Source of the DNA: Fischerella muscicola SAG 1427-1 = PCC 73103
GTDB taxonomy: Bacteria; Cyanobacteriota; Cyanobacteriia; Cyanobacteriales; Nostocaceae
DNA length: 64,000 nucleotides
Direction: 5' to 3'
NCBI RefSeq assembly: GCF_000317245.1
Contig: NZ_AJLJ01000215.1
Location: 1 to 64,000 of the forward strand
The stretch's first letter is position 1; each line of letters begins with the position of its first letter. Below are positions 1-7,995 of the stretch, in pieces. The notes under the pieces are model-generated. The model made no database searches and was not told the DNA's origin. It worked only from the letters and a program-made list of their open reading frames with translations. Both the position numbers and the translations under genes were made by a program.

Positions 1-117
1 AGATACAGGTTTTTTTATAACTCTCGGATTACACCGATGAACCCGTTCGGGTAACAATGTATCCAGAATCTCTACAGTCAACCAATCGAAAAAAAGGGGT
101 ACTTCACCTCTCCTCAT
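1..117 (-). mobile_element. Possible IS4-type transposase C-terminal fragment (runs off left edge)
   Basis: A minus-strand frame is open from an ATG at 115-117 to the window edge and overlaps the end of the ABC permease gene by a few bases. It reads '...LLPERVHRCNPRVIKKPVS', which resembles the tail of cyanobacterial IS4-like DDE transposases (a Leu-Pro-x-Arg then Asn-Pro-Arg-Val-x-Lys pattern). The DDE catalytic part is absent, so this is at most a remnant, and the sugar transporter operon may have been cut by an insertion here. The identification is from memory of the family and the rest lies outside the window. Confidence 0.35.
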
Positions 118-997
118 TCCAGGTTTGTAGCTGCAAATACACCAGCACCAGCGTCACCGCAAATAATACCGTTGCTGCGGCTGCTGCATAACCAAAATCA
201 AATTGAGCAAAAGCCTCTTGATAAATGTAGTAAACCATTAAATTAGTAGAATTTAGAGGCCCGCCACCAGTCATCACATAAACTTGCTCAAAACTGCGTA
301 ATGTAAAAATCATGGTGGTAACGATCGCAAAAATTAAAGTAGATTGCAATCCAGGTAAGGTGATATACCAAAACTTTTGCCAACTATTAGCGCCATCAAG
401 TTCCGCCGCTTCGTATCGACTTTGAGGAATGGTTTGCAAGCCTGCTAAAAACACCACCATATTGAAGCCGATTTGTTTCCAAATACTCAAGATAATTAGT
501 ACTGGCATTGCCCATACAGTACTACTTAACCAGGGAATAGGTTTAATACCAATAACACCCAATAGAGCGTTTATTGTACCATCATTTTGAAACAACCAGC
601 GAAATCCCAAACCCGCAGCAACTAGAGAAATTATCGAGGGTAAAAAATAAAGGCTGCGGATAAATCCCCCTAAAGGCAAAGTCTGGTTTAACAATACCGC
701 TATTCCTAAAGGAATCACCAGACTAGGAATAACAGTAGCAAGGGTGAAATAAATAGTATTAATAATAACTTGCCAAAAATCTGAGTCAGATAAGAGACGC
801 CAGTAATTTTTCAAGCCTACCCAGTGTGTACCATCAGAACTGAAAATACCAGCAGTAAAGCTGAGGTAAAACAAATAGGCAATTGGCCAAAGAATAAAAA
901 CCCCTAATAAAATCAGTGCTGGAGTGAGAAAAAACCAAGCAGCAACGCTATCATTATCCAACCACGACTGACTAGATTTACTATATATTTTTGGCAT
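104..997 (-). CDS. Carbohydrate ABC transporter permease (MalF/UgpA type)
   Basis: A 297-residue inner-membrane permease with six predicted hydrophobic segments, the first at about residues 20-45. It carries the binding-protein-dependent transport signature 'EAAELDGANSWQKFWYITLP' at about 196-215 (EAAxxDGA...I.LP), the loop that docks on the ATPase. Length and motif fit the MalF/UgpA/LacF family, which imports sugars or glycerol-3-phosphate with a periplasmic binding protein, a second permease and an ATPase. None of those partners is next to it: the next gene is divergent purN 21 bp away, and downstream is a transposase-like fragment. The substrate cannot be deduced. Confidence 0.85.
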   Translation of the reverse strand: MPKIYSKSSQSWLDNDSVAAWFFLTPALILLGVFILWPIAYLFYLSFTAGIFSSDGTHWVGLKNYWRLLSDSDFWQVIINTIYFTLATVIPSLVIPLGIAVLLNQTLPLGGFIRSLYFLPSIISLVAAGLGFRWLFQNDGTINALLGVIGIKPIPWLSSTVWAMPVLIILSIWKQIGFNMVVFLAGLQTIPQSRYEAAELDGANSWQKFWYITLPGLQSTLIFAIVTTMIFTLRSFEQVYVMTGGGPLNSTNLMVYYIYQEAFAQFDFGYAAAAATVLFAVTLVLVYLQLQTWNEER

Positions 998-1018
998 CTA
1001 TAAAATTAACCTGTCGTT

Positions 1019-1669
1019 ATGACACTCCGCCCTGATTCTATCTTTAGCCTGGTTTCTCCTCAAACTCAAGACGCCTTTAGTCAACACAAGCCTATAAAAT
1101 TAGGAATCATGGCTTCAGGAAGTGGCACTAACTTTGAAGCGATCGCCCAAGCCATCAAAGATGGACAACTCAACGCCCAAATTCAAGTTTTAATTTACAA
1201 TAATCCAGATGCCTATGCCGCAGTCCGGGCTGCTAATTGGGGTGTACCTGCTGTACTTCTCAATCACCGTGATCATAGTAGCCGTGAAGAGTTTGATCGG
1301 CAAATTGTCCAAGCTCTACAACAGTATGATGTGGAGTGGGTGATTATGGCTGGTTGGATGCGACTAGTAACAAAAGTATTAATTGATGCTTTTCCAGACA
1401 AGATTATTAATATTCATCCCAGCTTGTTACCCAGTTTTAAAGGTTCTCGTGCCATAGAACAAGCTATAGCTACTGGTGTCAAAATTACTGGCTGTACAGT
1501 GCATTTGGTTTGTCTGGAAATGGACAGCGGGCCGATTTTAATGCAAGCAGCAGTTCCCGTTTTAGCTGATGACACACCTGAAACTCTCCATGCCAGAATT
1601 CAGATACAGGAACACAAGATATTACCGCAGGCGATCGCACTAGCAGCACAACAAGCTGGTGCTGGGTAG
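1019..1669 (+). CDS. purN: Phosphoribosylglycinamide formyltransferase (GAR transformylase)
   Basis: This enzyme moves a formyl group from 10-formyl-tetrahydrofolate to GAR, the third step of purine synthesis. The folate/GAR fold is clear: 'MASGSGTNFEAI' at about residues 31-42 is the phosphate-binding loop, 'INIHPSLLPSFKG' at about 131-143 carries the catalytic Asn and His, and the catalytic Asp lies in 'MDSGPIL' at about 168-174. At 216 residues it has about 25 extra N-terminal residues compared with E. coli PurN, which I believe is common in cyanobacteria, so the upstream ATG is kept. It starts 21 bp from the divergent permease, so the two promoters must overlap coding sequence. Confidence 0.95.
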   Translation: MTLRPDSIFSLVSPQTQDAFSQHKPIKLGIMASGSGTNFEAIAQAIKDGQLNAQIQVLIYNNPDAYAAVRAANWGVPAVLLNHRDHSSREEFDRQIVQALQQYDVEWVIMAGWMRLVTKVLIDAFPDKIINIHPSLLPSFKGSRAIEQAIATGVKITGCTVHLVCLEMDSGPILMQAAVPVLADDTPETLHARIQIQEHKILPQAIALAAQQAGAG

Positions 1670-1703
1670 TCCTGCATTACTTAGTTGATTTTACGCGTTA
1701 TAT

Positions 1704-2069
1704 CTATGGACGAGTCAGCACTTCTAAATTATGACCGTCAGGATCATAAAAATAGAAACCACGTCCCCCATTGCGATGATTAATTTGGTTTTTATTTTGG
1801 TGCATGGGGTCGCTAGTATATTCCAATCCTGCTGCTTTAACTCGCTCAAAAATTGCATCAAAATCCTCATCACTGACATGAAATGCATAGTGATGTGACT
1901 CAAATTCCTCTCTATCAGCAAAGTCAAGCGTCAAAGTTTCATTAACATGTACAGCAGCGAAGTGACCAACGGAAGGTTCAACTTTCAGACCAAAAATTTC
2001 TGCAAAAAACCTTGCTGCTGCTTCTTTGTTATGTGCAGGTACGATGGTGTGATTCAAAGTAATTGTCAT
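1704..2069 (-). CDS. VOC-family protein (glyoxalase/bleomycin-resistance fold)
   Basis: A 121-residue single-module vicinal-oxygen-chelate protein. Metal-ligand positions of the fold are visible: His near the N-terminus ('LNHTIVPAHN'), His in 'ESHHYAFHVSD' mid-protein and Glu in 'FYFYDPDGHNLEVLTRP' at the C-terminus, the last being the usual VOC ending. Such proteins act as dimers in dioxygenase, isomerase or resistance reactions and the substrate cannot be read from sequence. An ATG preceded by an AGGTG-like purine stretch supports the start. It converges on purN. Confidence 0.8.
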   Translation of the reverse strand: MTITLNHTIVPAHNKEAAARFFAEIFGLKVEPSVGHFAAVHVNETLTLDFADREEFESHHYAFHVSDEDFDAIFERVKAAGLEYTSDPMHQNKNQINHRNGGRGFYFYDPDGHNLEVLTRP

Positions 2070-2247
2070 ATTACACCTCCAAAGAAAAGTGGGAGAGTGA
2101 AGGGGAGATGGAAAACATGGGAGACAAGGAAGACAAGGGGGATATAAAGGAAAAGGAAGAATTTCTCCCTACTCCCTGTTCCCTGCTCCCTGTTAAGAAT
2201 TCCCTGATCTCTACGAATGAATTTAATTTTGCCTAACCACTTAACAA

Positions 2248-2811
2248 TTACACAGCTTGATCGGAAGGATTTAGAGCAGAACGCCCATTCAACGACAGCA
2301 TCACACGCGAAACTCCAGTGAACAGAACACTAGCACCAACGAGTGTTCCAAGCAGCCAAGGTGCATTGAAAGGCCACTGGAACCAGATCATTCCACCTAA
2401 GATAAGGGTAATAATGCCGTCAGTGAGTACCCAAGTCCAGTTTTGTTGTGGGCGCAACTTGAATGCTAAGATTAACTCGAAAACGCCTTCAGTTAATAAG
2501 AAGCTACCCAGTAACAGAGTTAGGGTCAGAATACCTGTGCGCGGATAAATAAACAGCATTACACCTGTAGCGATGTAAAGACCACTCAACAAAATTTTCC
2601 AAACAAACCCGCCTTGTTCACGGGTATTATAGGCATAGAATAGCTTGGCAAACCCAGCAGAAATTAGGATGACTGCAACCCAGGTTTCAGCAAAAATAGT
2701 CGAGACAACAGGTAGTGCGATCGCAATTATTCCCAAAACAATCAGGATAATACCCATCCATAGCGATCGATTATTATTTTTGTTGATGTTATCAGAAATG
2801 TTGGTTGTCAT
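2248..2811 (-). CDS. HdeD/DUF308 family membrane protein
   Basis: A 187-residue integral membrane protein with about six hydrophobic segments arranged as three repeated pairs, the pattern of the HdeD (acid-resistance membrane protein) family, DUF308. Typical features are 'LWMGIILIVLGIIAIALP' at about residues 16-33 and 'LTEGVFELILAF' in the centre. HdeD is linked with acid-stress resistance in enterobacteria; the role in cyanobacteria is not established. It stands alone, with a long AT-rich leader upstream and no operon partner. Confidence 0.75.
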   Translation of the reverse strand: MTTNISDNINKNNNRSLWMGIILIVLGIIAIALPVVSTIFAETWVAVILISAGFAKLFYAYNTREQGGFVWKILLSGLYIATGVMLFIYPRTGILTLTLLLGSFLLTEGVFELILAFKLRPQQNWTWVLTDGIITLILGGMIWFQWPFNAPWLLGTLVGASVLFTGVSRVMLSLNGRSALNPSDQAV

Positions 2812-2991
2812 ATAAACATTTTTCCTTAGCTGAGAATAAACCTACAATCAGGCTAGAAAATTTCTCAGCAAGTAGGGTATAACCCTAAGATAGACTCCGG
2901 GTTATTTTTGGTACTATCTTTAACTCTACTTTTGGAGTATACGACACAGTTTTTTGTTCAAACTGGTGACTACGAGTATTACTGTAGCCAA

Positions 2992-3405
2992 CTACAAGCC
3001 CAGCAAACCTCTTACTTGTATCACTACCTGATTGAAAGCTTCAGGTAAATAATTTCTGGCGTCTGTTACTATTTGGTCAAGATTTTGAGGTAAGTAATTT
3101 CTGGCGTTTGTTACTAGTTGGTCAAGATTTTGAGGTAAGTAATTTCTGGCGTTTGTTACTAGTTGGCTGAAAGTTTGAGGTAAGTAATTTCTGGCGTTTG
3201 TTACTAGTTGGCTGAAAGTTTGAGGTAGGTTAATGACTTCTTGCATAAAGTCTTGGGGAGCATAACCAAACAGCATCAACACAATAAAAACCACCAAAAC
3301 AATGGCTGTTGTGCTAATAACTATCTTTAATACATTGAACAAGGCTTTCAGAACAAACCATGCGAGAATTAATGCAGCGATGGGAATAATTATACTAGTA
3401 GCCAT
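2992..3405 (-). CDS. Small membrane protein with five 15-residue C-terminal repeats
   Basis: Not a family I recognise. From the ATG at 3403-3405 the product is 137 residues: a hydrophobic N-terminal half with two membrane-spanning stretches (about 3-20 and 24-48), then five tandem copies of a 15-residue unit of the form LPQxxxQLVTNARNY. The last copy has diverged. An in-frame ATG 27 bp upstream would add nine residues; the internal ATG is preferred because the hydrophobic segment follows directly. Each unit could form one amphipathic helix. The repeat array looks like recent duplication because the DNA copies are nearly identical. Confidence 0.65.
   Translation of the reverse strand: MATSIIIPIAALILAWFVLKALFNVLKIVISTTAIVLVVFIVLMLFGYAPQDFMQEVINLPQTFSQLVTNARNYLPQTFSQLVTNARNYLPQNLDQLVTNARNYLPQNLDQIVTDARNYLPEAFNQVVIQVRGLLGL
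3004..3228 (-). repeat. Five in-frame 45-bp tandem repeats inside the 2992-3405 gene
   Basis: Five consecutive 45-bp units encode LPQTFSQLVTNARNY (twice), LPQNLDQLVTNARNY, LPQNLDQIVTDARNY and a diverged last copy. The two TFS copies and the two NLD copies pair by sequence, which suggests stepwise duplication. The array keeps frame, so copy number changes would lengthen the protein without breaking it. Confidence 0.9.
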
Positions 3406-3466
3406 AATCTCGTCTTGCTTATAAAAAAACAAAAATTTTTAGTTTTTAATTTTTAATTTTTAATTG

Positions 3467-4048
3467 CTAATACCGTCCTACTTTCCACAAATAACTAGAA
3501 ATAATATTTGTAAACACATGAGCAATAATTGGCACTAACAAATTACCACTGAGGATGGCGCTATATCCTAATATTAATCCAACAATACTTGCCCAGATCA
3601 CATACGGCCATTGTTGAGAACCACTCAAATGCAAAACCCCGAAACAAAGACTGGATACGATGACAGCAGCATCATCTAATCCAAAAGCTGGCAACATTAC
3701 ACCACGAAATAATAACTCTTCACTCAATCCTGGTAATAATCCCAACCAAATTAAATCCGGTAAAGCTAGGGGTTTGAGAACTATCTCTAAGTAATAATTG
3801 GCACTTTTGCGGTAAGGAGGGCAAAGTTGATAAGCCAAACCACTCAAACCAGTAATACTCAAGCCTAAACCAACGCCCAAAAGTAAATCTCTTGAATTCC
3901 ACGTTAAAGGCATCAAAGTAAAACTGCCAAAATACAACCATAGTTTGGCAATAATCCATAAAACTACAGCAGTTACTCCCATCGCCACCAGGACTTGGGT
4001 GCGTGTCAGGTATGGTACTTCTGGCTCTTGTTTTTCTGGTTGAGTCAT
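3467..4048 (-). CDS. CPBP-family intramembrane glutamic endopeptidase (Abi/RCE1-like)
   Basis: A 193-residue multi-pass membrane protein carrying the three CPBP motifs: 'EELLFRG' (EExxxR) at about 110-116, 'FGVLHL' (FxxxH) at about 136-141 and 'HVFTN' (HxxxN) near 177-181. These residues form the metal-independent or metal-assisted glutamate protease site of the RCE1/Abi family. Members process prenylated proteins or bacteriocins, or act as scaffolds; the target here is unknown. It lies 60 bp downstream of the repeat protein in the same orientation, so they may be co-transcribed. Confidence 0.85.
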   Translation of the reverse strand: MTQPEKQEPEVPYLTRTQVLVAMGVTAVVLWIIAKLWLYFGSFTLMPLTWNSRDLLLGVGLGLSITGLSGLAYQLCPPYRKSANYYLEIVLKPLALPDLIWLGLLPGLSEELLFRGVMLPAFGLDDAAVIVSSLCFGVLHLSGSQQWPYVIWASIVGLILGYSAILSGNLLVPIIAHVFTNIISSYLWKVGRY

Positions 4049-4277
4049 CCGATTTTGGATTTTAGATTTTGGATTTTGGATTGACCTACGGATAAATCCG
4101 AGGGCTTGAGGATTTTGGATTTTGGATTTACTCCACAGATAAATCTGCTTGCTCTGTACCCTGCTTGGAATTATTGGTCACGGAATTAGGGAAGTGTAAT
4201 TTAGTTATTAGTTATCAGTGATCAGTTATCAAATTTTATTACTCACTGTTAACTGTTTACTGATTCATAGGCAATAA

Positions 4278-5339
4278 CTAATTATTTAAACAACGCAATG
4301 GCGAGATATCAAGACTAAGGGCATAGGGGTTAATGCCAGCTTTATGGGCAACTAATGCACCCACTGCTTCTAAATATGAGTTTACCTCTACTGATTTTAT
4401 CCCTAAAGGTTGGGGAGGAACTTGAAGCAGAGTATGATTTTCTCGAACTGTAACTATCAGGGATTGCGTCTGGCTAAGACTTAGTAAGGCGCTACTGCCA
4501 CATGCGGTTGCTGGCATAATCACAGCGTCTACTTGATTAGCCCAAATATCTGTTGGTTCAAATATTTGCTCAATCTCCCTCACAATAAATTGAGGTGCGC
4601 GGCTTAAACCAACAAGAACGCTTGGTAGAAAAGTATAACCCAATTCTTCAGCCGCTGAACGAGGAGATAAATCGGGATCTAGGGATGGAGGTAAAAAGGC
4701 TGGCGCATGAGCGCAAGGAATGTGAAACTGTCGCACTACTAAATGGCTAATCACAGCTTCAGCCCCAGCAATTGGATCTACGCCTTTGCCGTGACGGTAG
4801 TTTTGATCTGCTTGTTCATCTATATAATCGGGGAAACGAGCCACAACTGCGATCGCTTCTGCACCAGCTTTGTTAATTAATATTTCTGCTGCCCGCAATA
4901 AACTATCTGGATTACCAATAGTTCCCCAACTTGCACCAGATTCAGATGTACGTAGTTCCACGTTTAAAGGTGCATCAGTAACTACATAATCGGTTAAAGA
5001 CAATCCTAAAGTTGCCCTGGCTGCATCGGCTGCTTGTAGGTGTCGCAGACGCAATTCTGGTTCTATTCCTTGGTCTAAAAGCAAACCAACACGATTTTGA
5101 TGGACGGGACGTAAACCCCAGCATCCAGCAGCAAACTTGTCAAGCCCATAACCTTCGACGTAGAAAGCATTGGGGAGATTCCAATATAAAATCGCACCAT
5201 TCATGACATTGGGGTGAGTGATCAAGCGATCGCAAACCTGGGCTATAGTTTTGGCAACGGGTAATGCATCGCCTGCATAACCACCAATTGCTGCTCCAAT
5301 GCCAGTAGGTACAATTAAAATAGCAGTGTATGGACGCAC
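4278..5339 (-). CDS. DUF3326 family protein
   Basis: A 353-residue soluble protein that matches cyanobacterial and plant proteins annotated as DUF3326. Recognisable stretches are the N-terminal 'AILIVPTGIGAAIGGYAGDA' and 'GAILYWNLPNAFYVEGYGLD' at about 49-68. A central 'GKGVDPIAGAEAVISHLVVR' stretch follows, and the C-terminal part reads 'ATACGSSALLSLS'. The biochemical function of the family is not known to me. It is a single gene with an AT-rich promoter region that holds a MITE upstream (5403-5565). Confidence 0.7.
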   Translation of the reverse strand: MRPYTAILIVPTGIGAAIGGYAGDALPVAKTIAQVCDRLITHPNVMNGAILYWNLPNAFYVEGYGLDKFAAGCWGLRPVHQNRVGLLLDQGIEPELRLRHLQAADAARATLGLSLTDYVVTDAPLNVELRTSESGASWGTIGNPDSLLRAAEILINKAGAEAIAVVARFPDYIDEQADQNYRHGKGVDPIAGAEAVISHLVVRQFHIPCAHAPAFLPPSLDPDLSPRSAAEELGYTFLPSVLVGLSRAPQFIVREIEQIFEPTDIWANQVDAVIMPATACGSSALLSLSQTQSLIVTVRENHTLLQVPPQPLGIKSVEVNSYLEAVGALVAHKAGINPYALSLDISPLRCLNN

Positions 5340-5402
5340 AAATAATTAAAAAGTAAAAAATAAAAAGAAACAAATGGCTAATTATTATATTGGTAAATCT
5401 TA

Positions 5403-5565
5403 GAGCTTATTTATAAAGTAAATATTAAGTAGGGTGTGTTACGGCTATGCAAGGATTTTGGAGTTTGAGAGAGTTAAGATTAGCCGTAACGCACCATCTT
5501 TCTCGGTGCGTTAAGCGTTGCTATAACGCACCCTACAATTTAAGGTTTACTTTATAAATCGTCTC
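5403..5565. mobile_element. 163-bp MITE, copy A (identical to 53808-53970)
   Basis: A non-coding 163-bp element with imperfect terminal inverted repeats: the left end GAGCTTATTTATAAAGTAAA matches the reverse complement of the right end except at three or four bases. It is flanked by the direct repeat TTA (5400-5402 and 5566-5568). The inner part carries a second inverted pair built on TAGGGTG and CGCACCCTA. Base-by-base comparison with 53808-53970 shows no difference. No transposase is encoded, so it must have been moved in trans. Confidence 0.85.
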
Positions 5566-5637
5566 TTAAGTAGGGTGTGTTGTCGCGCAGCGCAACGCAC
5601 CCTACAGTGACTTTATTTTTACTTTATAAATAACCTA
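5566..5637. repeat. Half of a second, diverged MITE abutting copy A
   Basis: Directly after copy A the sequence resumes with TTAAGTAGGGTGTGTT, which matches the inside of the MITE. It ends with ACTTTATAAATAACCT, a diverged terminal repeat. The middle (CGCGCAGCGC) is different. This looks like the right half of a related element in tandem with copy A. The last 40 bp match 34 of 40 positions at 28581-28620. Confidence 0.65.
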
Positions 5638-5651
5638 TTAGCCATTAACAA

Positions 5652-5828
5652 TTAAGCATCAGTAGTGACGACAGCTTCCACAGTTGCTTTTTGTTGGGGA
5701 ACATCCACAGAAGTAATTGCCCAACGTAAAGGTTCACCTTGTTTTTTCAGTTCTGCTTCAATTGTTTTTTCTAATTCTGTAGGAGTTTCTTGGAGGTTAA
5801 TTTCTGCGGTAATAAAATGAGTTGTCAT
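5652..5828 (-). CDS. Conserved small hypothetical protein downstream of ferredoxin
   Basis: A 58-residue product starting MTTHFITAEINLQETPTELE and ending VEAVVTTDA, from an ATG at 5826-5828 to a TAA at 5652-5654. It has a balanced soluble composition with an acidic amphipathic helix and a beta-like C-terminus. No known domain is recognised. It follows the ferredoxin gene in the same direction with an 80-bp gap made of repeat-like AT-rich sequence, so both could share a transcript and a redox role, but that is inference from position only. Confidence 0.55.
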   Translation of the reverse strand: MTTHFITAEINLQETPTELEKTIEAELKKQGEPLRWAITSVDVPQQKATVEAVVTTDA

Positions 5829-5908
5829 TGTATTTTTTGGTTGTTAGTGGTGAATAGTTAGTGGTTAGTGATTAGTGTAAAACAATTACTAACTACTAAC
5901 TATTAATA

Positions 5909-6223
5909 TTATTTCCCAAATTGTAATTGATAAACAGTATCTTCTTTTTCTGTGGCAATTTTTAAATCAGAACGAGGATAGGCAACACAAAGTAAGACGT
6001 AACCTTGTTTTTGCAGTTCTGGACTAACGCCCATGCCATCACTTTGATCTACTTTACCGGAAATAATTTGACCAGCGCAAGTTGTGCAAACGCCTGCATG
6101 ACAGGAACTAGGTAATTCTAACCCCTCTGCATCTGCAACTGATAAGATTGTTTGATCTTCGGGAACTTGTAAGGTATGAGTTTTGCCTTGATGTTGAATT
6201 TCAACGGTGTAAGTCTTAGACAT
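5909..6223 (-). CDS. Plant-type [2Fe-2S] ferredoxin
   Basis: A 104-residue soluble electron carrier. The cluster ligands are the pattern Cys-x4-Cys-x2-Cys in 'SCHAGVCTTCAG' at about 40-51, with the fourth Cys in 'YVLLCVAYP' near residue 79. These match PetF-type ferredoxins that take electrons from photosystem I and pass them to FNR, nitrogenase or other reductases. The N-terminus 'KTYTVEIQHQGKTHTLQVPE' and C-terminus ending near the last Cys loop are more like accessory ferredoxins than the major PetF. The partner is unknown. Confidence 0.9.
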   Translation of the reverse strand: MSKTYTVEIQHQGKTHTLQVPEDQTILSVADAEGLELPSSCHAGVCTTCAGQIISGKVDQSDGMGVSPELQKQGYVLLCVAYPRSDLKIATEKEDTVYQLQFGK

Positions 6224-6480
6224 ATACTATAAAGATGCGATACAACAGACAAATTTATTATTTTATCTGAATTAGTTAAAAATATTGCAGACATTAAATA
6301 AACTTTGGATTTTGTTTGGGTTGGGGGGTTTTACCAGAGTTTTATAATAAACACAGAGAATTAGTTAAATTTGCTTAGTTATATATGCGCGATCGCGTTG
6401 TATTAAAAACTGTATCCGTAAGTCTGCCTTTTGGCATTCTAAAGACTTTGGCGACTATTGCGGGTGTGGGAGAGTAATAA

Positions 6481-7461
6481 GTGGAACAGTTTGATGTGTT
6501 TCTTTGCCACAATAGCAAGGATAAGCCTGCGGTTATCCAAGTTGCCCAGCAGTTACAAGAGAACGGAATTAAACCTTGGCTGGACATTTGGCATTTACGC
6601 CCTGGTTTTTCTTGGCAAGATTCTTTAGAAGAACAGATAAACGAGATTCGAGCAGCAGCTGTTTTTGTAGGTAATTCAGGATTCGGCCCCTGGCAAAGTC
6701 AAGAAATTAAATCTTTTCTGCGAGCATTTGTCAATAGAAAGTGTCCAGTGATTCCTGTACTTTTACCAGATGCACCACAAGAACCAAAACTACCTGTATT
6801 TCTCCAAGGTTTGATGTGGGTTGATTTCCGTTTACAGTATCCTGAACCGATGGAACAGTTGATTTGGGGTATTACTGGGATGAAACCAGGGACACACCCC
6901 GTTACAACTAGCCAAAATCAATCCACTAAAACAGATGACCTCTCCTCAGAAAAAGGCATAGACTACAGCAGACTGCGTGATTTATTGAAAGCAGGAAAAT
7001 GGAAAGAGGCTGACAAAGAAACCTATAGAGTAATGATTCAAGCTGTAGGTAAAAAAGATGGTGATTGGTTTACTTCAGACGAATTGTTAAATTTTCCTTG
7101 CACTGATTTATGCACAATTGACCGCTTGTGGGTAAGATACAGCAATGGACACTTTGGCTTCAGCGTCCAGAAAGAAATTTATTTGAGCGTTGGCGGTAAA
7201 CCTGACGGTAAGTATTACCAGGTAGCATGGAATAGGTTTGGCGATCGCGTGGGATGGAGAGTAAAAAGCAAGTGGATATACTATATAAACGTCACTTTTG
7301 ATACTTTAGCTCCAAAGGGACACCTCCCAGTGATTTGGTGGGGTGGTTGGTTTAGTGGCAAAGTTTGGGTTTTAGATATGGGTTTATTTAATGGTTGGGT
7401 CGTTGGGGGAAGCGGTCGGGTCTCTTCTCTTGCATCGAGACTTGTAAAGTGTAGCATTTAA
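6481..7461 (+). CDS. TIR-GUN4 fusion protein
   Basis: A 326-residue protein starting at GTG, nine bases after a GGGAG ribosome site. Residues 1-135 form a TIR domain: 'FDVFLCHNSKDKPAV' is the beta-A/box-1 region, and 'WQDSLEEQINEIRAAAVFVG' supplies the Glu position used by NAD-cleaving TIRs. A short Ser/Thr-rich linker follows. Residues about 160-326 are a GUN4 domain, starting 'YSRLRDLLKAGKWKEADKET' and ending in the usual 'SSLASRLVKCSI'. GUN4 domains bind porphyrins and stimulate Mg-chelatase when free-standing. In fusions they may be sensors, here possibly controlling a TIR effector; this is inference. Mobile-element remnants begin directly after the stop. Confidence 0.85.
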   Translation: MEQFDVFLCHNSKDKPAVIQVAQQLQENGIKPWLDIWHLRPGFSWQDSLEEQINEIRAAAVFVGNSGFGPWQSQEIKSFLRAFVNRKCPVIPVLLPDAPQEPKLPVFLQGLMWVDFRLQYPEPMEQLIWGITGMKPGTHPVTTSQNQSTKTDDLSSEKGIDYSRLRDLLKAGKWKEADKETYRVMIQAVGKKDGDWFTSDELLNFPCTDLCTIDRLWVRYSNGHFGFSVQKEIYLSVGGKPDGKYYQVAWNRFGDRVGWRVKSKWIYYINVTFDTLAPKGHLPVIWWGGWFSGKVWVLDMGLFNGWVVGGSGRVSSLASRLVKCSI

Positions 7462-7675
7462 GGAGCTCATGAGTACCATAATTGCTAAAGTCGTAGAAAT
7501 AACCCTGCTGTATTCCTGCTGCTTTCGGGTTAGCGTAGATATATCGCAGAGTGTTTAATGCACGGCGTTTATCTGTGTTAGCAAAACCAGAATCCAGATT
7601 AATTGAGCCAAAATAGCTCGATAAAGCTTTTAAAAGTGTAAATTTATGCCCCGAAAAAAACGTAGTTCCCGGATT
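7462..7675 (-). pseudogene. Remnant of a Y1 (IS200/REP-associated type) transposase
   Basis: A minus-strand stretch without start codon reads '...KALSSYFGSINLDSGF' then 'RRALNTLRYIYANPKAAG' and 'GYFYDFSNYGTHELL'. The pattern TLRYIxxNPKAAG...YDFSNYG matches the C-terminal half of Y1_Tnp/REP-associated tyrosine transposases. The N-terminal half with the HUH and catalytic Tyr is missing, a stop bounds the upstream side at about 7676, and the frame runs into the 3' end of the TIR-GUN4 gene. It is a dead fragment. Confidence 0.5.
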
Positions 7676-7798
7676 CTAAAAAAAGCTCAGTTTAGAGTTG
7701 CTGGATTAAAAGCTATTGATCCAAATCTAAATTTTGATGAAACTTGCAATTTGCAAAACCTGACGCAATTAATAGAGCAGTTTCACAATATGCTTTGA
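7646..7798 (+). pseudogene. Short lysine-rich ORF, likely truncated cyanobacterial hypothetical gene
   Basis: A 50-residue frame, MPRKKRSSRILKKAQFRVAG onward, then 'LKAIDPNLNFDETCNLQNLT', ends early at TGA. The start resembles a family of about 110-residue cyanobacterial hypothetical proteins with a basic N-terminus followed by 'GLKAIDPxxDFG'. Here the second half is missing, so I read it as a truncated copy. Its 5' end overlaps the antisense transposase remnant, so this region is a graveyard of mobile DNA. Confidence 0.35.
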
Positions 7799-7884
7799 CA
7801 CGTTTGAAATCTAATCCAGATAAAACATCAAATGAAAATACAATAATTGCCTAGTGATTCATCGCCTTAACTATGAAAGGTTGT

Positions 7885-7917
7885 AGATCCCCGACTTCTC
7901 AAAGAAGTCGGGGATCT
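7885..7917. repeat. Perfect 15-bp hairpin (dispersed repeat, possible terminator)
   Basis: AGATCCCCGACTTCT and its exact reverse complement are separated by three bases, followed by ATTTTCT. The same core GATCCCCGACTTCT recurs in decayed form at 58136-58150. This palindrome is a familiar dispersed repeat in Nostoc-type genomes and could end transcription in either direction. Confidence 0.8.
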
Positions 7918-7995
7918 ATTTTCTCAAGAAAGCTCTATAACTGCTATATAATAAAACTTTGCATTAACCCAGAACTTCCGCAATCTTAAAATTGA

